DNA from: JBDTSW01 sp963797835
GTDB lineage: Bacteria > Actinomycetota > Thermoleophilia > Solirubrobacterales > 70-9
NCBI GenBank assembly: GCA_963797835.1
Contig: CAWCRN010000015.1
Span: 99,761-163,760, forward strand
Direction of reading: 5' to 3'
Length of the DNA: 64,000 nucleotides
Shown here: positions 56,978 to 64,000 of the stretch, one piece after another
How the letters are laid out: each line of letters starts with the position of its first letter
How positions within the stretch are numbered: the stretch's first letter is position 1
The notes under the pieces: model-generated
Database searches by the model: none
What the model was told of the DNA's origin: nothing
The model's input: only the letters and a program-made list of their open reading frames with translations
Made by a program: the position numbers and the translations under genes

Positions 56978-57916
56978 ATGGCCGCCGTGACACGTTTGGC
57001 ATCCACCCCTCGGATCGCAGACGTAGCGAGGCGCGTCGTCCGGCTCGCGGAGCGGCAGTTCGGCGTGATCTCGGCGGCCCAGTTGCTCGCATGTGGCCTG
57101 AGCAGGACCGGGATCGCGCGGTGGGTGGCCGCCGGACGCCTGCACAGGATCTCGCTCGGCGTGTATGCGGTTGGGCATCGGGCGCTCAGCGTCGAGGGAC
57201 GGCTCGGGGCCGCACTGCTGGGCGCCGGGCCGGGGGCGGCGCTGAGCCACTTGACGGCGGCCTGGTGGTGGGGGCTGCTGCGCTTCGCCGGAACCCGTAT
57301 CCACGTCAGCCGGGCCGGGCGGAGCGGATCGACCCCGGCGACGAGGGTCCATTGCCCCTCAAGAGTGGAGCGTGTCTGGCACCGAGGCCTGCCGGTCACC
57401 GGCATCCCTCAGACCCTCCTCGACATCTCCCCGGACTCCTCGGAGGCGGCGTTTCGCCGCGCGATCGCCATGACGGACCACCTCGGCCTCGCGAACCTGC
57501 CGGAACTGCGCGCGGAGGTGGCGGGACGCCGAGGGTGCAGGCGCCTCCACCGGGCCATCGATCAGCATATGCCGGAGCTCGCCAGGACCCTCAGTCCACT
57601 CGAGGATCGATTCCTCCTGTTCTGCGAGGCGGAGGGCCTGCCCATTCCCGAGCCCAACGGAGTGGTGGCCGGGTATCACGTTGACGCCGTGTTCCGCGAG
57701 CAGCGACTAGCGGTCGAGCTCGACGGTCGCAAGACCCACGGGACACCGGCCGCGGTCGTGCTCGATCGTCGCCGGGAGCTCGCCATTCGTGGCGCAGGCT
57801 TCAGGATCGTGCGGTACGGCGACGAGCAACTGGAGGCCCAGCCGCACGCCACCGCGACGGATCTGCGCTCCATGCTCCGTTTGACATCCACCCCTCGGAT
57901 GCGAAACGCGGCGTGA
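56978..57916 (+). CDS. AbiEi-antitoxin-domain/DUF559 protein
   Basis: This intact 312-residue protein starts with an AbiEi-type winged helix (ERQFGVISAAQLLACGLSR, then GRLHRISLGVYAVGH). It ends with a DUF559 segment (VDAVFREQRLAVELDGRKTHG, RELAIRGAGFRIVRYGDEQL) that has a PD-(D/E)XK-like Asp...Glu-x-Asp pattern. Such genes are common in actinobacteria and annotated as type IV antitoxin-like; no AbiEii toxin is adjacent, so a toxin-antitoxin role is doubtful. Its first and last codons lie in two copies of a 31-bp repeat. Confidence 0.85.
   Translation: MAAVTRLASTPRIADVARRVVRLAERQFGVISAAQLLACGLSRTGIARWVAAGRLHRISLGVYAVGHRALSVEGRLGAALLGAGPGAALSHLTAAWWWGLLRFAGTRIHVSRAGRSGSTPATRVHCPSRVERVWHRGLPVTGIPQTLLDISPDSSEAAFRRAIAMTDHLGLANLPELRAEVAGRRGCRRLHRAIDQHMPELARTLSPLEDRFLLFCEAEGLPIPEPNGVVAGYHVDAVFREQRLAVELDGRKTHGTPAAVVLDRRRELAIRGAGFRIVRYGDEQLEAQPHATATDLRSMLRLTSTPRMRNAA
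56993..57023 (+). repeat. 31-bp repeat, left copy (diverged dyad)
   Basis: This copy shares about 26 of 31 positions with 57878-57908, and is arranged CGTTT-N2-CATCC-N7-GGAT with a decayed right end. It lies in codons 6-16 of the AbiEi/DUF559 gene (encoding RLASTPRIAD). Confidence 0.75.
57878..57908 (+). repeat. 31-bp repeat, right copy (perfect dyad)
   Basis: CGTTT-N2-CATCC-N7-GGATG-N2-AAACG is an exact inverted repeat in both arm segments. It encodes the last residues of the AbiEi/DUF559 protein (RLTSTPRMRN), so the gene is bracketed in direct orientation by this copy and the one at 56993. Confidence 0.8.
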
Positions 57917-57942
57917 GGGACGCGGAGGGCTGAGGGGCGGTC

Positions 57943-58623
57943 CTACTTCGCGGAGGCCACGAAGCCACGCACGTCCGAGGCGGGCTCCGAGTAGGCCTCG
58001 CCAAGGGCGGCCTCGACCGCGGTCATGTAATCCTCGGCCCACGCCGGAAACTCGTAGTCGATGGCGCGCAGGAACTCGAGGGTGGCGGCCAGGCGGATGT
58101 CGGCGATCGAGGGGCTCTGGCCGCCGATGAACGGCTGGCCGGCGAGGAAGAACTCCCTGTAGACGTCGAGCGGGCCCGCGATCGCGTCGGCGGCGTCGCG
58201 CTGCGCCTGGGCCTTCATCTCGTCGTCGGCGTCGGACGTGCCCACCTCGCCCGCGTACTGCGGGAAGCCGAGAGTCGGGTAGGTGGCCCTCGCGACCAGC
58301 GGGTAGAGCGTGCCGATCAGGTAGAACATCGCGCTGTCGATCTTCGCCCGCTCGGCCGGGTCGGTCGGGTAGAGGTGGTCGAGCCCGTGCTTGTTCGAGA
58401 GGTACTGCATGATCGCGCAGCTCTCCCACAGCGAGCCCCTCGGCAGTCCATCCTCCTCGAGCAGCGGCGTCAGCGCGGCCGGGTCCTTGGCCAGGAACTG
58501 CGGCTCGTCCGTCTTCCCCCAGACGTCCACCTCCTCGAACTCGAGCCCGGCGGCGCGGACGAAGATGCGAGCGGTCAGGTTGTTGACGCTCGGCGTAAGG
58601 ATGCTCAACGTGTTGGGGGCCAT
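57943..58623 (-). CDS. Glutathione S-transferase-like protein
   Basis: This intact 226-residue protein has a thioredoxin-like N-terminus (SILTPSVNNLTARIFVRAAGLEFEEVDV, then LTPLLEEDGLPRGSLWESCAIMQYLSNKHG) and an alpha-helical C-domain (FFLAGQPFIGGQSPSIADIRLAATLEFL). In actinobacteria, which usually lack glutathione, the thiol may be another one. GGAGG precedes the ATG. It is the last gene of a four-gene operon with VOC, PaaK-like and citryl-CoA-lyase-like genes. Confidence 0.88.
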   Translation of the reverse strand: MAPNTLSILTPSVNNLTARIFVRAAGLEFEEVDVWGKTDEPQFLAKDPAALTPLLEEDGLPRGSLWESCAIMQYLSNKHGLDHLYPTDPAERAKIDSAMFYLIGTLYPLVARATYPTLGFPQYAGEVGTSDADDEMKAQAQRDAADAIAGPLDVYREFFLAGQPFIGGQSPSIADIRLAATLEFLRAIDYEFPAWAEDYMTAVEAALGEAYSEPASDVRGFVASAK

Positions 58624-58655
58624 GTGATCCTCCGGCTGTTGGTTCGGGAGTGGTT

Positions 58656-59244
58656 CTACCGCTGGTAGGGGTCCTTCGGCGATCGGTCCTCGGAGAGCGA
58701 CTCGCGTGAGCGCTCGACCAACGCCTCGATCGCGTCCGCGAGATGGACCGGCGCGATGTTGTAGTCGCCCCGCCAAACCCTGATCTTGTGCGCCTCGAGC
58801 AGCACGTCGGCGTGCGTGAAGCCGCCGGGCGGCTCGAAGCGATACGACGCCAGCTCGATCAGGAGGCCGAGCGGGTCCTCGAAGTAGATCGAGTCCATGA
58901 AGCCGCGGTCCTTCACCTCGCTGTGGGAGATCCCGCGCTCGTCGAGCCGCTCCACCGCCTGCTGGAAGGTCGCCTGCGAGAGCGAGAGGGCGATGTGGTG
59001 CACGCACCCGGGATCGGTCGGGGTGCGCTCCGGGTCGGGGGTGCGCTCCTCGTTGGTGAAGATCGTGATCAGGCGCCCGTCACCGGGGTCGAAGTAGAGA
59101 TGGCTCTCCGCCTCGTTGTCGAGGTTGGGCTGCTCGAAGATGAAGGGCATGCCGAGCAGGCCCTCCCAGAAGTCGATCGAGGTCTGCCGGTCGGCGCCCG
59201 GTGATCGTGATGTGGTGGACGCCCTGGGCCTGAAGCTTCTGCAC
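58656..59244 (-). CDS. VOC-family (glyoxalase/dioxygenase-like) protein, one frameshift
   Basis: About 196 residues. From GTG 59244 it reads VQKLQAQGVHHITITG, then after a frame change near 59197 ADRQTSIDFWEGLLGMPFIFEQPNLD, HLYFDPGDGRLITIFTNEERTP and VHHIALSLSQATFQQAVERL. YFEDPLGLLIELASYRFEPP supplies the final metal-site Glu. The His-His-Glu pattern fits extradiol dioxygenase or glyoxalase chemistry. The length is 3n+1. It lies 15 bp after the PaaK-like gene in the same operon. Confidence 0.87.
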
Positions 59245-59259
59245 GATTCCGCCGCCTTC

Positions 59260-60564
59260 CTAGCGCTCGACCAATCTCGACTTGTACTCGCTTCGCCGCA
59301 GTGTCCCCCACGGCACCAGCTCGACGCTCGTCTGCACCACGAGCGCCTCTCGAAGTCTCTCGCGAATCGCCTCGGCGAGGGCGGCGTCGGCGCTGGCGCC
59401 GTGGGCGAGCTCGACGCTGACGGGAAGCGGCGGCTCCTGCTTGGGGCCCGGACCCCTCGGGCGGATCAGGATCTGGCCGCTCACCTGCGGCGCGGCGGCG
59501 CTCACCACCTCGCGGACGGCGGCGGGAAAGACGTTGACGCCGCGCACGATGAGCATGTCGTCGGTCCGCCCGACGCAGCGGATTCGGGGACTGGTGCGCC
59601 CGCACGGGCAGGTGCCGGTGCGAACCTCGACGTGGTCCCGCGTTCGGAAACGAAGCAGTGGTGCCGCCCGGTGACGCAGGTGGGTGAGCACCAGCTCGCC
59701 CGCCGCCCCGTCCTCCATCGGGATCGCGGCTCCGGACTCGGGATCGATCAGCTCGGCATGGACGAAGCCGCGCGCGCCGAGGTGCATCCCGTCCTGGCGC
59801 TCGCACTCGCCCCACAGCGACACGCCGACGTCGCCGACGCCCATCGCCTCGGTCACCCGCGCGCCCCAGCCCTCCTCGAGCCTCGTGCGGAAAGCCGGCT
59901 CGCCCCCGCCGGGCTCCCCGGCCACGAGCACGCGCTCGACGCTGGAACCCCTCAGGTCGAAGTCCCGATCGGCGGCGCGCTCGATCAGGTGGGCGGCGTA
60001 GGACGGCGTCAGCACGGCCGCCTCCGGCCGCAGCAGCTCGATCGCGCGGAGCAGCCGCTCGGTGTTCCCGGTGCCCACCGGGATGTGGGTGAGGCCGATG
60101 CGCTCGAAGGCGTCGAGCGCCGCGCCCGCCGCGAACGGCCCCGCGTTGTAGGTGGAGACGATGCGCTGGCCGGGGCTTACGCCCGACGCCGCGTAGCTTC
60201 GAGCCGAGCCGGTGACCCAGTTGTCCAGGTCGCCCGCCGTGAGGGGGATGTAGCTGGGGGCGCCGGTGGTGCCGCTGGTCGAGTAGATGCGGACGATCTC
60301 TCCGGGCTCGGCGCAGAGGTGCGTGCCGATCGGGCTCTCCGGCGTGACCGTGGCCCTGATCTCCTGCTTGCCGGTGAGTGGCAGGCGCGCGACCTCCGAG
60401 AGGCCGCCCGACGCCTCGGCCGAGTCGAACCCGGCCTCGCCCAGCTTCTCGCGGTAGAACGCCGAGCGGTCGAACAGGTAGCCGAGCTGGGCGCGGTAGG
60501 CCTCGTCGTCGGCGGCGAGCTGCTCCACCCAGGGGCGGGTCTCGTCCTCCGACGCGACAGTCAT
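59260..60564 (-). CDS. Phenylacetate-CoA ligase family (PaaK-like) enzyme
   Basis: This intact 434-residue adenylate-forming enzyme has the P-loop IYSTSGTTGAPSYIPLT, then EAMGVGDVGVSLWGEC, LRFRTRDHVEVRTGTCPCGRTSPRIRCVGRTDDMLIVRGVNVFP, and a C-terminal Lys near YKSRLVER. The Cys-rich CPCGR loop and GRTDDM are typical of PaaK. It activates an aromatic or related acid as CoA thioester. Its ATG overlaps the stop of the citryl-CoA-lyase-like gene, so both are coupled. Confidence 0.92.
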   Translation of the reverse strand: MTVASEDETRPWVEQLAADDEAYRAQLGYLFDRSAFYREKLGEAGFDSAEASGGLSEVARLPLTGKQEIRATVTPESPIGTHLCAEPGEIVRIYSTSGTTGAPSYIPLTAGDLDNWVTGSARSYAASGVSPGQRIVSTYNAGPFAAGAALDAFERIGLTHIPVGTGNTERLLRAIELLRPEAAVLTPSYAAHLIERAADRDFDLRGSSVERVLVAGEPGGGEPAFRTRLEEGWGARVTEAMGVGDVGVSLWGECERQDGMHLGARGFVHAELIDPESGAAIPMEDGAAGELVLTHLRHRAAPLLRFRTRDHVEVRTGTCPCGRTSPRIRCVGRTDDMLIVRGVNVFPAAVREVVSAAAPQVSGQILIRPRGPGPKQEPPLPVSVELAHGASADAALAEAIRERLREALVVQTSVELVPWGTLRRSEYKSRLVER

Positions 60565-61355
60565 CCCGGCTCGTCCTGTGGCCGGCCGTAGGTGATCGCG
60601 TGCTCCGCCTCGCCCGCCATCAGGAAGCCGATCGGCTGCTCCTGCTCCTCGGCGAGGTGGGCGAGGAGGCTGGCCGTTCGCGCGAGGATCGGGACGCCCT
60701 TCACCGCCGAGGCCGGGAAGCCCAGGTCGAGCATCACGGCGGCGATCGGCATCGAGACGTTCATCGTCAGCGGCTTGCCGCGGGCCCTCTCCACCGCCTC
60801 ATGGAAGGTCCGGGCCAGCGCGACGTGCGGCCCGCTCACGCCGCGTTCGTCGGCCAGTTCGAGGATGCGGTCGGCGCGGGGATCAGCGGGGCGATGCACC
60901 GGATGGCCGAAGCCGGGCACCTTCTCCCCGGAGCCCTGGATCGCCGCCGCCATCCCCTCCGCCACGGCGCCCGGCTCCTCGCCCGCCTCGACCCGCACCT
61001 GGGCCGCTGCGAGCAGCCTGGCGCACGCCTCCGAGGTGCCGAGGATGACCGGGCCGGCGCCCAGGATCCCCGCCGCAACGGCGCCGTGGAGCGAGTCCGG
61101 CGTGGCCGCCAGCGTCATGCGCGCGGCGACGTTCGAGGGCATCATCCCGTGCTCGGCGATCGCCACCAGGAGCAGGTCCAGGAAGAAGCGCTGGTCCTCG
61201 GTGGGCTCGTCGCCGGTGAGCAGCAGGTGGAAGTACTCGGTGAACGTGAGCCGCCCCATCAGCTCGCCGGTCAGGTCGCGCCCCCGGACCTCGACCCGGT
61301 CGGGGTACGCCTGGCTGATGTGGCTGACGGGCTCGCCGGGCTTGCCGAACTGCAT
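60561..61355 (-). CDS. Citryl-CoA lyase / short citrate-synthase-family protein
   Basis: This intact 264-residue protein is much shorter than citrate synthase (around 370-430) and corresponds to its core with GRDLTGELMGRLTFTEYFHLLLTG, LHGAVAAGILGAGPVILG and GEKVPGFGHPVHRPADPRADR (active-site His). The short form is annotated as citryl-CoA lyase; it may cleave or condense other acyl-CoAs. It is the first gene of the operon that continues with the PaaK-like ligase. Confidence 0.87.
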   Translation of the reverse strand: MQFGKPGEPVSHISQAYPDRVEVRGRDLTGELMGRLTFTEYFHLLLTGDEPTEDQRFFLDLLLVAIAEHGMMPSNVAARMTLAATPDSLHGAVAAGILGAGPVILGTSEACARLLAAAQVRVEAGEEPGAVAEGMAAAIQGSGEKVPGFGHPVHRPADPRADRILELADERGVSGPHVALARTFHEAVERARGKPLTMNVSMPIAAVMLDLGFPASAVKGVPILARTASLLAHLAEEQEQPIGFLMAGEAEHAITYGRPQDEPG

Positions 61356-61466
61356 GGGGCCGGACGGTACGCGACTTGTGGCGATGGCGGTCAGCGGGGG
61401 TTGCGATGTCCCGCGTTAGGACCATTGGGAGCAGGGCCTTGTCAACCACGGCGACACCCCCGCACC

Positions 61467-61590
61467 GTGACCCTGTACGCCATCTGCCCCGGGGCGCGTC
61501 GCCGCGGTGGCCGCACTGGGACCATCGCGCGCGCGAAGCTCGATGGCACCGACGTCGACAAGGACTTCCTGGTGGACGAACGTCTGCTGC
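61467..61590 (+). pseudogene. Remnant of a YWTD/NHL-type beta-propeller gene
   Basis: Within the 271-bp gap, one frame reads RTGTIARAKLDGTDVDKDFL, the hallmark of YWTD (LDL-receptor-like) blades in secreted actinobacterial propellers. Only one blade survives, with no start, signal or further repeats. I take it as a gene fragment. The rest of the gap shows nothing. Confidence 0.4.
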
Positions 61591-61626
61591 AGCTTCGGAC
61601 GTTCCGACCTGGACGCCACCGGGCGG

Positions 61627-62736
61627 TTAGCGAGTCAATCTACGGGCGGCGAGTTCGCGCACCGCCGCGTCGACCCGATCGACCGCCTCTTGGCCCTCCA
61701 GCCATTCGAGCAGGTCGTCCATCCCCTTCGCCAGCGGAACCTGAGCTTCGAAGCCGAGGACACGCTGGGCGAGCGTGGTGTCCGCGTAGCAATGCCGGAT
61801 ATCGCCAGACCGATACTCGCCCGGCCGCTCCGGCTCGATACCTCGACCGAGGCCCCTTGCCAGCACCTCAGCCATCCCGGTGACCGTCGTTGGCGTACCG
61901 GTGCCCAGATTGATTGCGTGACCCGCGGCACGCTCGCTGGACAACGCCATGACGATACCTCTCACGACGTCGCTCACATGGATGAAATCGCGAGATTGCT
62001 CCCCATCTTCGAAGATCAACGGTGGCATCTCGTTCATCAAACGTGACGCGAAGATCGCCGCCACACCGGTGTAGGGGTTCGAGAGAGCTTGACCTGGCCC
62101 ATACACGTTGAAAAAGCGAAGCGCGACCGTGGGGATCCCGTACGAAGCGCCGGCGATCAAACATAGTTCCTCGTGATCTCGCTTCGTGACGGCATAGATC
62201 GAGGTTGGCATGACGGGCTTCGCCTCTTGGGTCCCGGCCGGCTTCAACTCCGCTCCACAGTGCGGACAAGGGACCTCCCACTGCCGATCGAGCAGCCGTT
62301 CTTCCGCCCGTGGACCCGGCGCGACCCGCCCGTGCGTCTCGCACTCGTACTCGCCCTCGCCGTAGATCGACATCGATGAGGCGACGACCAGGCGCTCGAG
62401 TGGGACGGCCTGCGTCACCACCTGCTCGAGGAAACTTGCAGTGGCCATCGTGTTCGACCGTGTGTAGCGGTCGATCTCGTACATCGACTGGCCGACGCCG
62501 ACGACAGCGGCCAGATGAACGACCTCGTCGACACCGGCCAACGCGCGCCGCGCGGCCTCCGGATCGCCGACATCCCCGTGCATGAACTGCACGTCGTCGG
62601 GGAGGAGGACCGGCTGCCCGCTGTGGACCTGCTCCTCGAGCGAATCGAGGACGACCACGTCTCTTCCCTCCTCGAGCAATTGCGAAACCAAGTGCGAGCC
62701 GATGAACCCCGCTCCACCCGTAACGAGTGTCTTCAC
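61627..62736 (-). CDS. NAD-dependent sugar epimerase/dehydratase with a cysteine-rich insert
   Basis: This intact 369-residue extended SDR has TLVTGGAGFIGSHLVSQLL, HLAAVVGVGQSMYEI, SSMSIYGEGEYECE, SIYAVTKRDHEELC (Tyr-x3-Lys) and ALRFFNVYGPGQALSNPYTGV. Between the Ser motif and the YxxxK is an insert with YECETHGR and EVPCPHCGAEL, four Cys that could bind zinc. This insert is, to my knowledge, seen in dTDP-L-rhamnose 4-epimerase-type enzymes; that function is plausible beside glycan genes but unproven. GTG 62736 overlaps the glycosyltransferase stop (GTGA). Confidence 0.87.
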   Translation of the reverse strand: MKTLVTGGAGFIGSHLVSQLLEEGRDVVVLDSLEEQVHSGQPVLLPDDVQFMHGDVGDPEAARRALAGVDEVVHLAAVVGVGQSMYEIDRYTRSNTMATASFLEQVVTQAVPLERLVVASSMSIYGEGEYECETHGRVAPGPRAEERLLDRQWEVPCPHCGAELKPAGTQEAKPVMPTSIYAVTKRDHEELCLIAGASYGIPTVALRFFNVYGPGQALSNPYTGVAAIFASRLMNEMPPLIFEDGEQSRDFIHVSDVVRGIVMALSSERAAGHAINLGTGTPTTVTGMAEVLARGLGRGIEPERPGEYRSGDIRHCYADTTLAQRVLGFEAQVPLAKGMDDLLEWLEGQEAVDRVDAAVRELAARRLTR

Positions 62737-63770
62737 CTACGTGTCCTCCCAGTCGTGGTTCGTCCGTCACTCGAAGTCGCTCGCATTGCCAGCGGCACCA
62801 CGTCCGCCGCGAGCGCCCCCGCGCCGTTGCTGCCGCCGGGCTGGACCGCCACGGTGGGCGGTTGACCAAAGGGGGGATGGGCTCGGCCCATGAGCGTCGC
62901 CAGAACGCGTGCGGAGACGGCCCGGCGGGTCGCGTTGCGCCGGCCGACAGTTGCCCATCGCAAGGCGTGCCCAAGGACAAGCGTCAGCCAGTACGCCCCT
63001 CGGCGCAGTCGCGAGAAGTGCTTGTGGGCGTACTGCATCCGGGCATAGGCGTTTTGTGCCTCCATCTTCGGGCTCAAACCAGCCTTGCCTGCGTGATGCA
63101 CGATCGTTACGAGTGGTAGGTGGCACACCGCCCAGCCACTTTGCTTGATCCGAAAGCACAGGTCGGTTTCCTCGGAGTAGATGAAGAACCGCTCGTCCAG
63201 GAGCCCCGCCCCCTCGAGCGCCTCCCGACGCGCGATCATGAACGCACCGGTGGTCCAATCGCACTCGACCTCGCGATCGTAGGTCGCGGCGTTGAGCTCG
63301 CGCTCACAACTCCAGCTCGGGCGAATTGGGGATCGCTCAGCGCCGACCGCCTGCCCAAGCGAGCGAGACACGTTCGGAAATCTCCGAATCGTTGGATAGA
63401 GCGTCCCGTCGCCTGTCAAGTGCCGCACACCAGCCAAGCCGACCTCCGGTCTCGCGTCGAGCGCCGAAACGAGGCCGGCGAGGGTACCGCCGACGATTTC
63501 GGTGTCGGGGTTGAGGAAGAGTACGTATCGAGCCTTGCAGGTCATTACCGCACGGTTGTTCGCGTGTGAGAATCCGTGGTTGACTGTGCCGACCACCCTC
63601 GCCGCAGGGAAGTCACGCTCAACCAGATCGGCAGTACCGTCCGTCGACTCGTTATCCACCACCACGACGTCCAGGCCGAGGTCGCCTGCCCGAGCAAAGA
63701 CCGTAGTCAGGCATGCCGGCAGCCACTTCGCCTCATTGGTCGAAACGATGATCACCGCTAGATCATGCAT
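62733..63770 (-). CDS. GT2-family glycosyltransferase (rhamnosyltransferase-like)
   Basis: This 345-residue enzyme begins LAVIIVSTNEAKWLPACL and has VVVVDNESTDGTADLVER, the metal site LFLNPDTEIVGGTLAGL, a donor loop DWTTGAFMIARREALEGAGLLDERFFIYSEETDLCFR and VTIVHHAGKAG. The pattern is that of rhamnosyltransferases of the WbbL type that build cell-wall linkers and polysaccharides. It is cotranscribed with the downstream epimerase. I chose ATG 63770 because the conserved block starts there; the frame stays open upstream. Confidence 0.9.
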   Translation of the reverse strand: MHDLAVIIVSTNEAKWLPACLTTVFARAGDLGLDVVVVDNESTDGTADLVERDFPAARVVGTVNHGFSHANNRAVMTCKARYVLFLNPDTEIVGGTLAGLVSALDARPEVGLAGVRHLTGDGTLYPTIRRFPNVSRSLGQAVGAERSPIRPSWSCERELNAATYDREVECDWTTGAFMIARREALEGAGLLDERFFIYSEETDLCFRIKQSGWAVCHLPLVTIVHHAGKAGLSPKMEAQNAYARMQYAHKHFSRLRRGAYWLTLVLGHALRWATVGRRNATRRAVSARVLATLMGRAHPPFGQPPTVAVQPGGSNGAGALAADVVPLAMRATSSDGRTTTGRTRR

Positions 63771-64000
63771 TCGGAGTGGGTGCGTGCTGCGGTCTCTGTC
63801 ATCTCGCGTCCCGCCCACCAACGATGAGACGACGGCCTTTCTTTCGACGCCGACGACCCCCGGCCCTCGATCTGGGCGTCGGTGGGCCCCGATGTCAGCC
63901 TCCTGCCGGCAGGCTTCGGGTAGTCGAGGGCGGCTCCCCGGCCCCGGGTATTCCAGCTCGCCGGCATGCACGGCTTGACCCGCCGAGGGCGTGACTGGTA
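63771..64000. other. Window edge, no supported gene
   Basis: These 230 bp show only frames with poor composition and no family match. They may hold the promoter of the glycan genes or the end of a gene outside the window. Confidence 0.4.

Noticed and set aside
56978..57916. Complete AbiE toxin-antitoxin system
   Set aside because: Only the AbiEi-like domain is present, fused to DUF559. No AbiEii nucleotidyltransferase lies on either side.

Overview
This is a gene-dense, very GC-rich stretch of chromosome. The gene set points to an actinobacterium, probably of the Thermoleophilia/Solirubrobacterales type: a fused PafB-PafC WYL regulator, a PAC2 protein, a DUF2342 zincin, an Lhr helicase followed by a Nei-type glycosylase, a HrcA/CIRCE-controlled groESL, an Mrp ATPase and a 7Fe-type ferredoxin. 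The lineage call is an inference from gene content, not from a marker tree. I see no rRNA, tRNA, CRISPR array, prophage or intact insertion sequence.

Layout. 0-6.9 kb: a lipoprotein, a TolB-like propeller protein, ileS, a Vgb-like propeller protein, thioredoxin and a dolichol-phosphate-mannose-synthase-like glycosyltransferase. 6.9-15 kb: polX, a marR-MFS pair, otsB with a membrane protein, two half-size TauE/SafE genes, arfB, a YhaM-type OB-HD nuclease and PAC2. 15-24.6 kb: a UvrD-like helicase with a C-terminal Fe-S PD-(D/E)XK nuclease, an IMPase family phosphatase, the DUF2342 zincin, a basic protein behind a LexA-like box, a structured RNA element with a strong terminator, mrp, ferredoxin, an SDR protein and a PAS-GGDEF cyclase. 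24.7-32.4 kb: groESL, small stress and repair genes (SRPBCC, ASCH, pcm, Crp-type regulator), a GAF-HD-GYP phosphodiesterase, and an ECF sigma/anti-sigma pair that faces a secreted protein across a mirror-image promoter. 32.4-38.7 kb: nei and lhr (a repeat cluster sits inside lhr) and two small genes. 38.7-47.6 kb: rfbA-rfbD-rfbB, a flavin/F420-type oxidoreductase, penicillin acylase, a metallo-beta-lactamase, a GMC oxidoreductase and a HAD hydrolase. 47.7-53.2 kb: a complete sugar-uptake locus (ROK regulator, binding protein, half-size ATPase, permease, Gfo/Idh/MocA dehydrogenase). 53.2-64 kb: fused PafBC, a second YhaM-like protein, an AbiEi/DUF559 gene bracketed by a 31-bp repeat, a four-gene operon (citryl-CoA-lyase-like, PaaK-like, VOC, GST), and the edge of a cell-surface glycan locus (epimerase, glycosyltransferase).

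DNA repair and maintenance recur: PolX, the Fe-S helicase-nuclease, Lhr-Nei, PafBC and the LexA-like box. Many first genes have a TAnnnT hexamer 6-8 nt before the start codon and no Shine-Dalgarno sequence, so leaderless transcription looks common here.

Quality caution. About 22 genes need one or more frame changes to give a full-length family protein, and ileS alone needs about seven. Of twelve single-shift genes, nine have lengths of 3n+1, as expected from single extra bases. I treat these as indel errors in the sequence rather than as pseudogenes, and flag each one. Coordinates of such genes span from the first start to the last stop across the frame changes.
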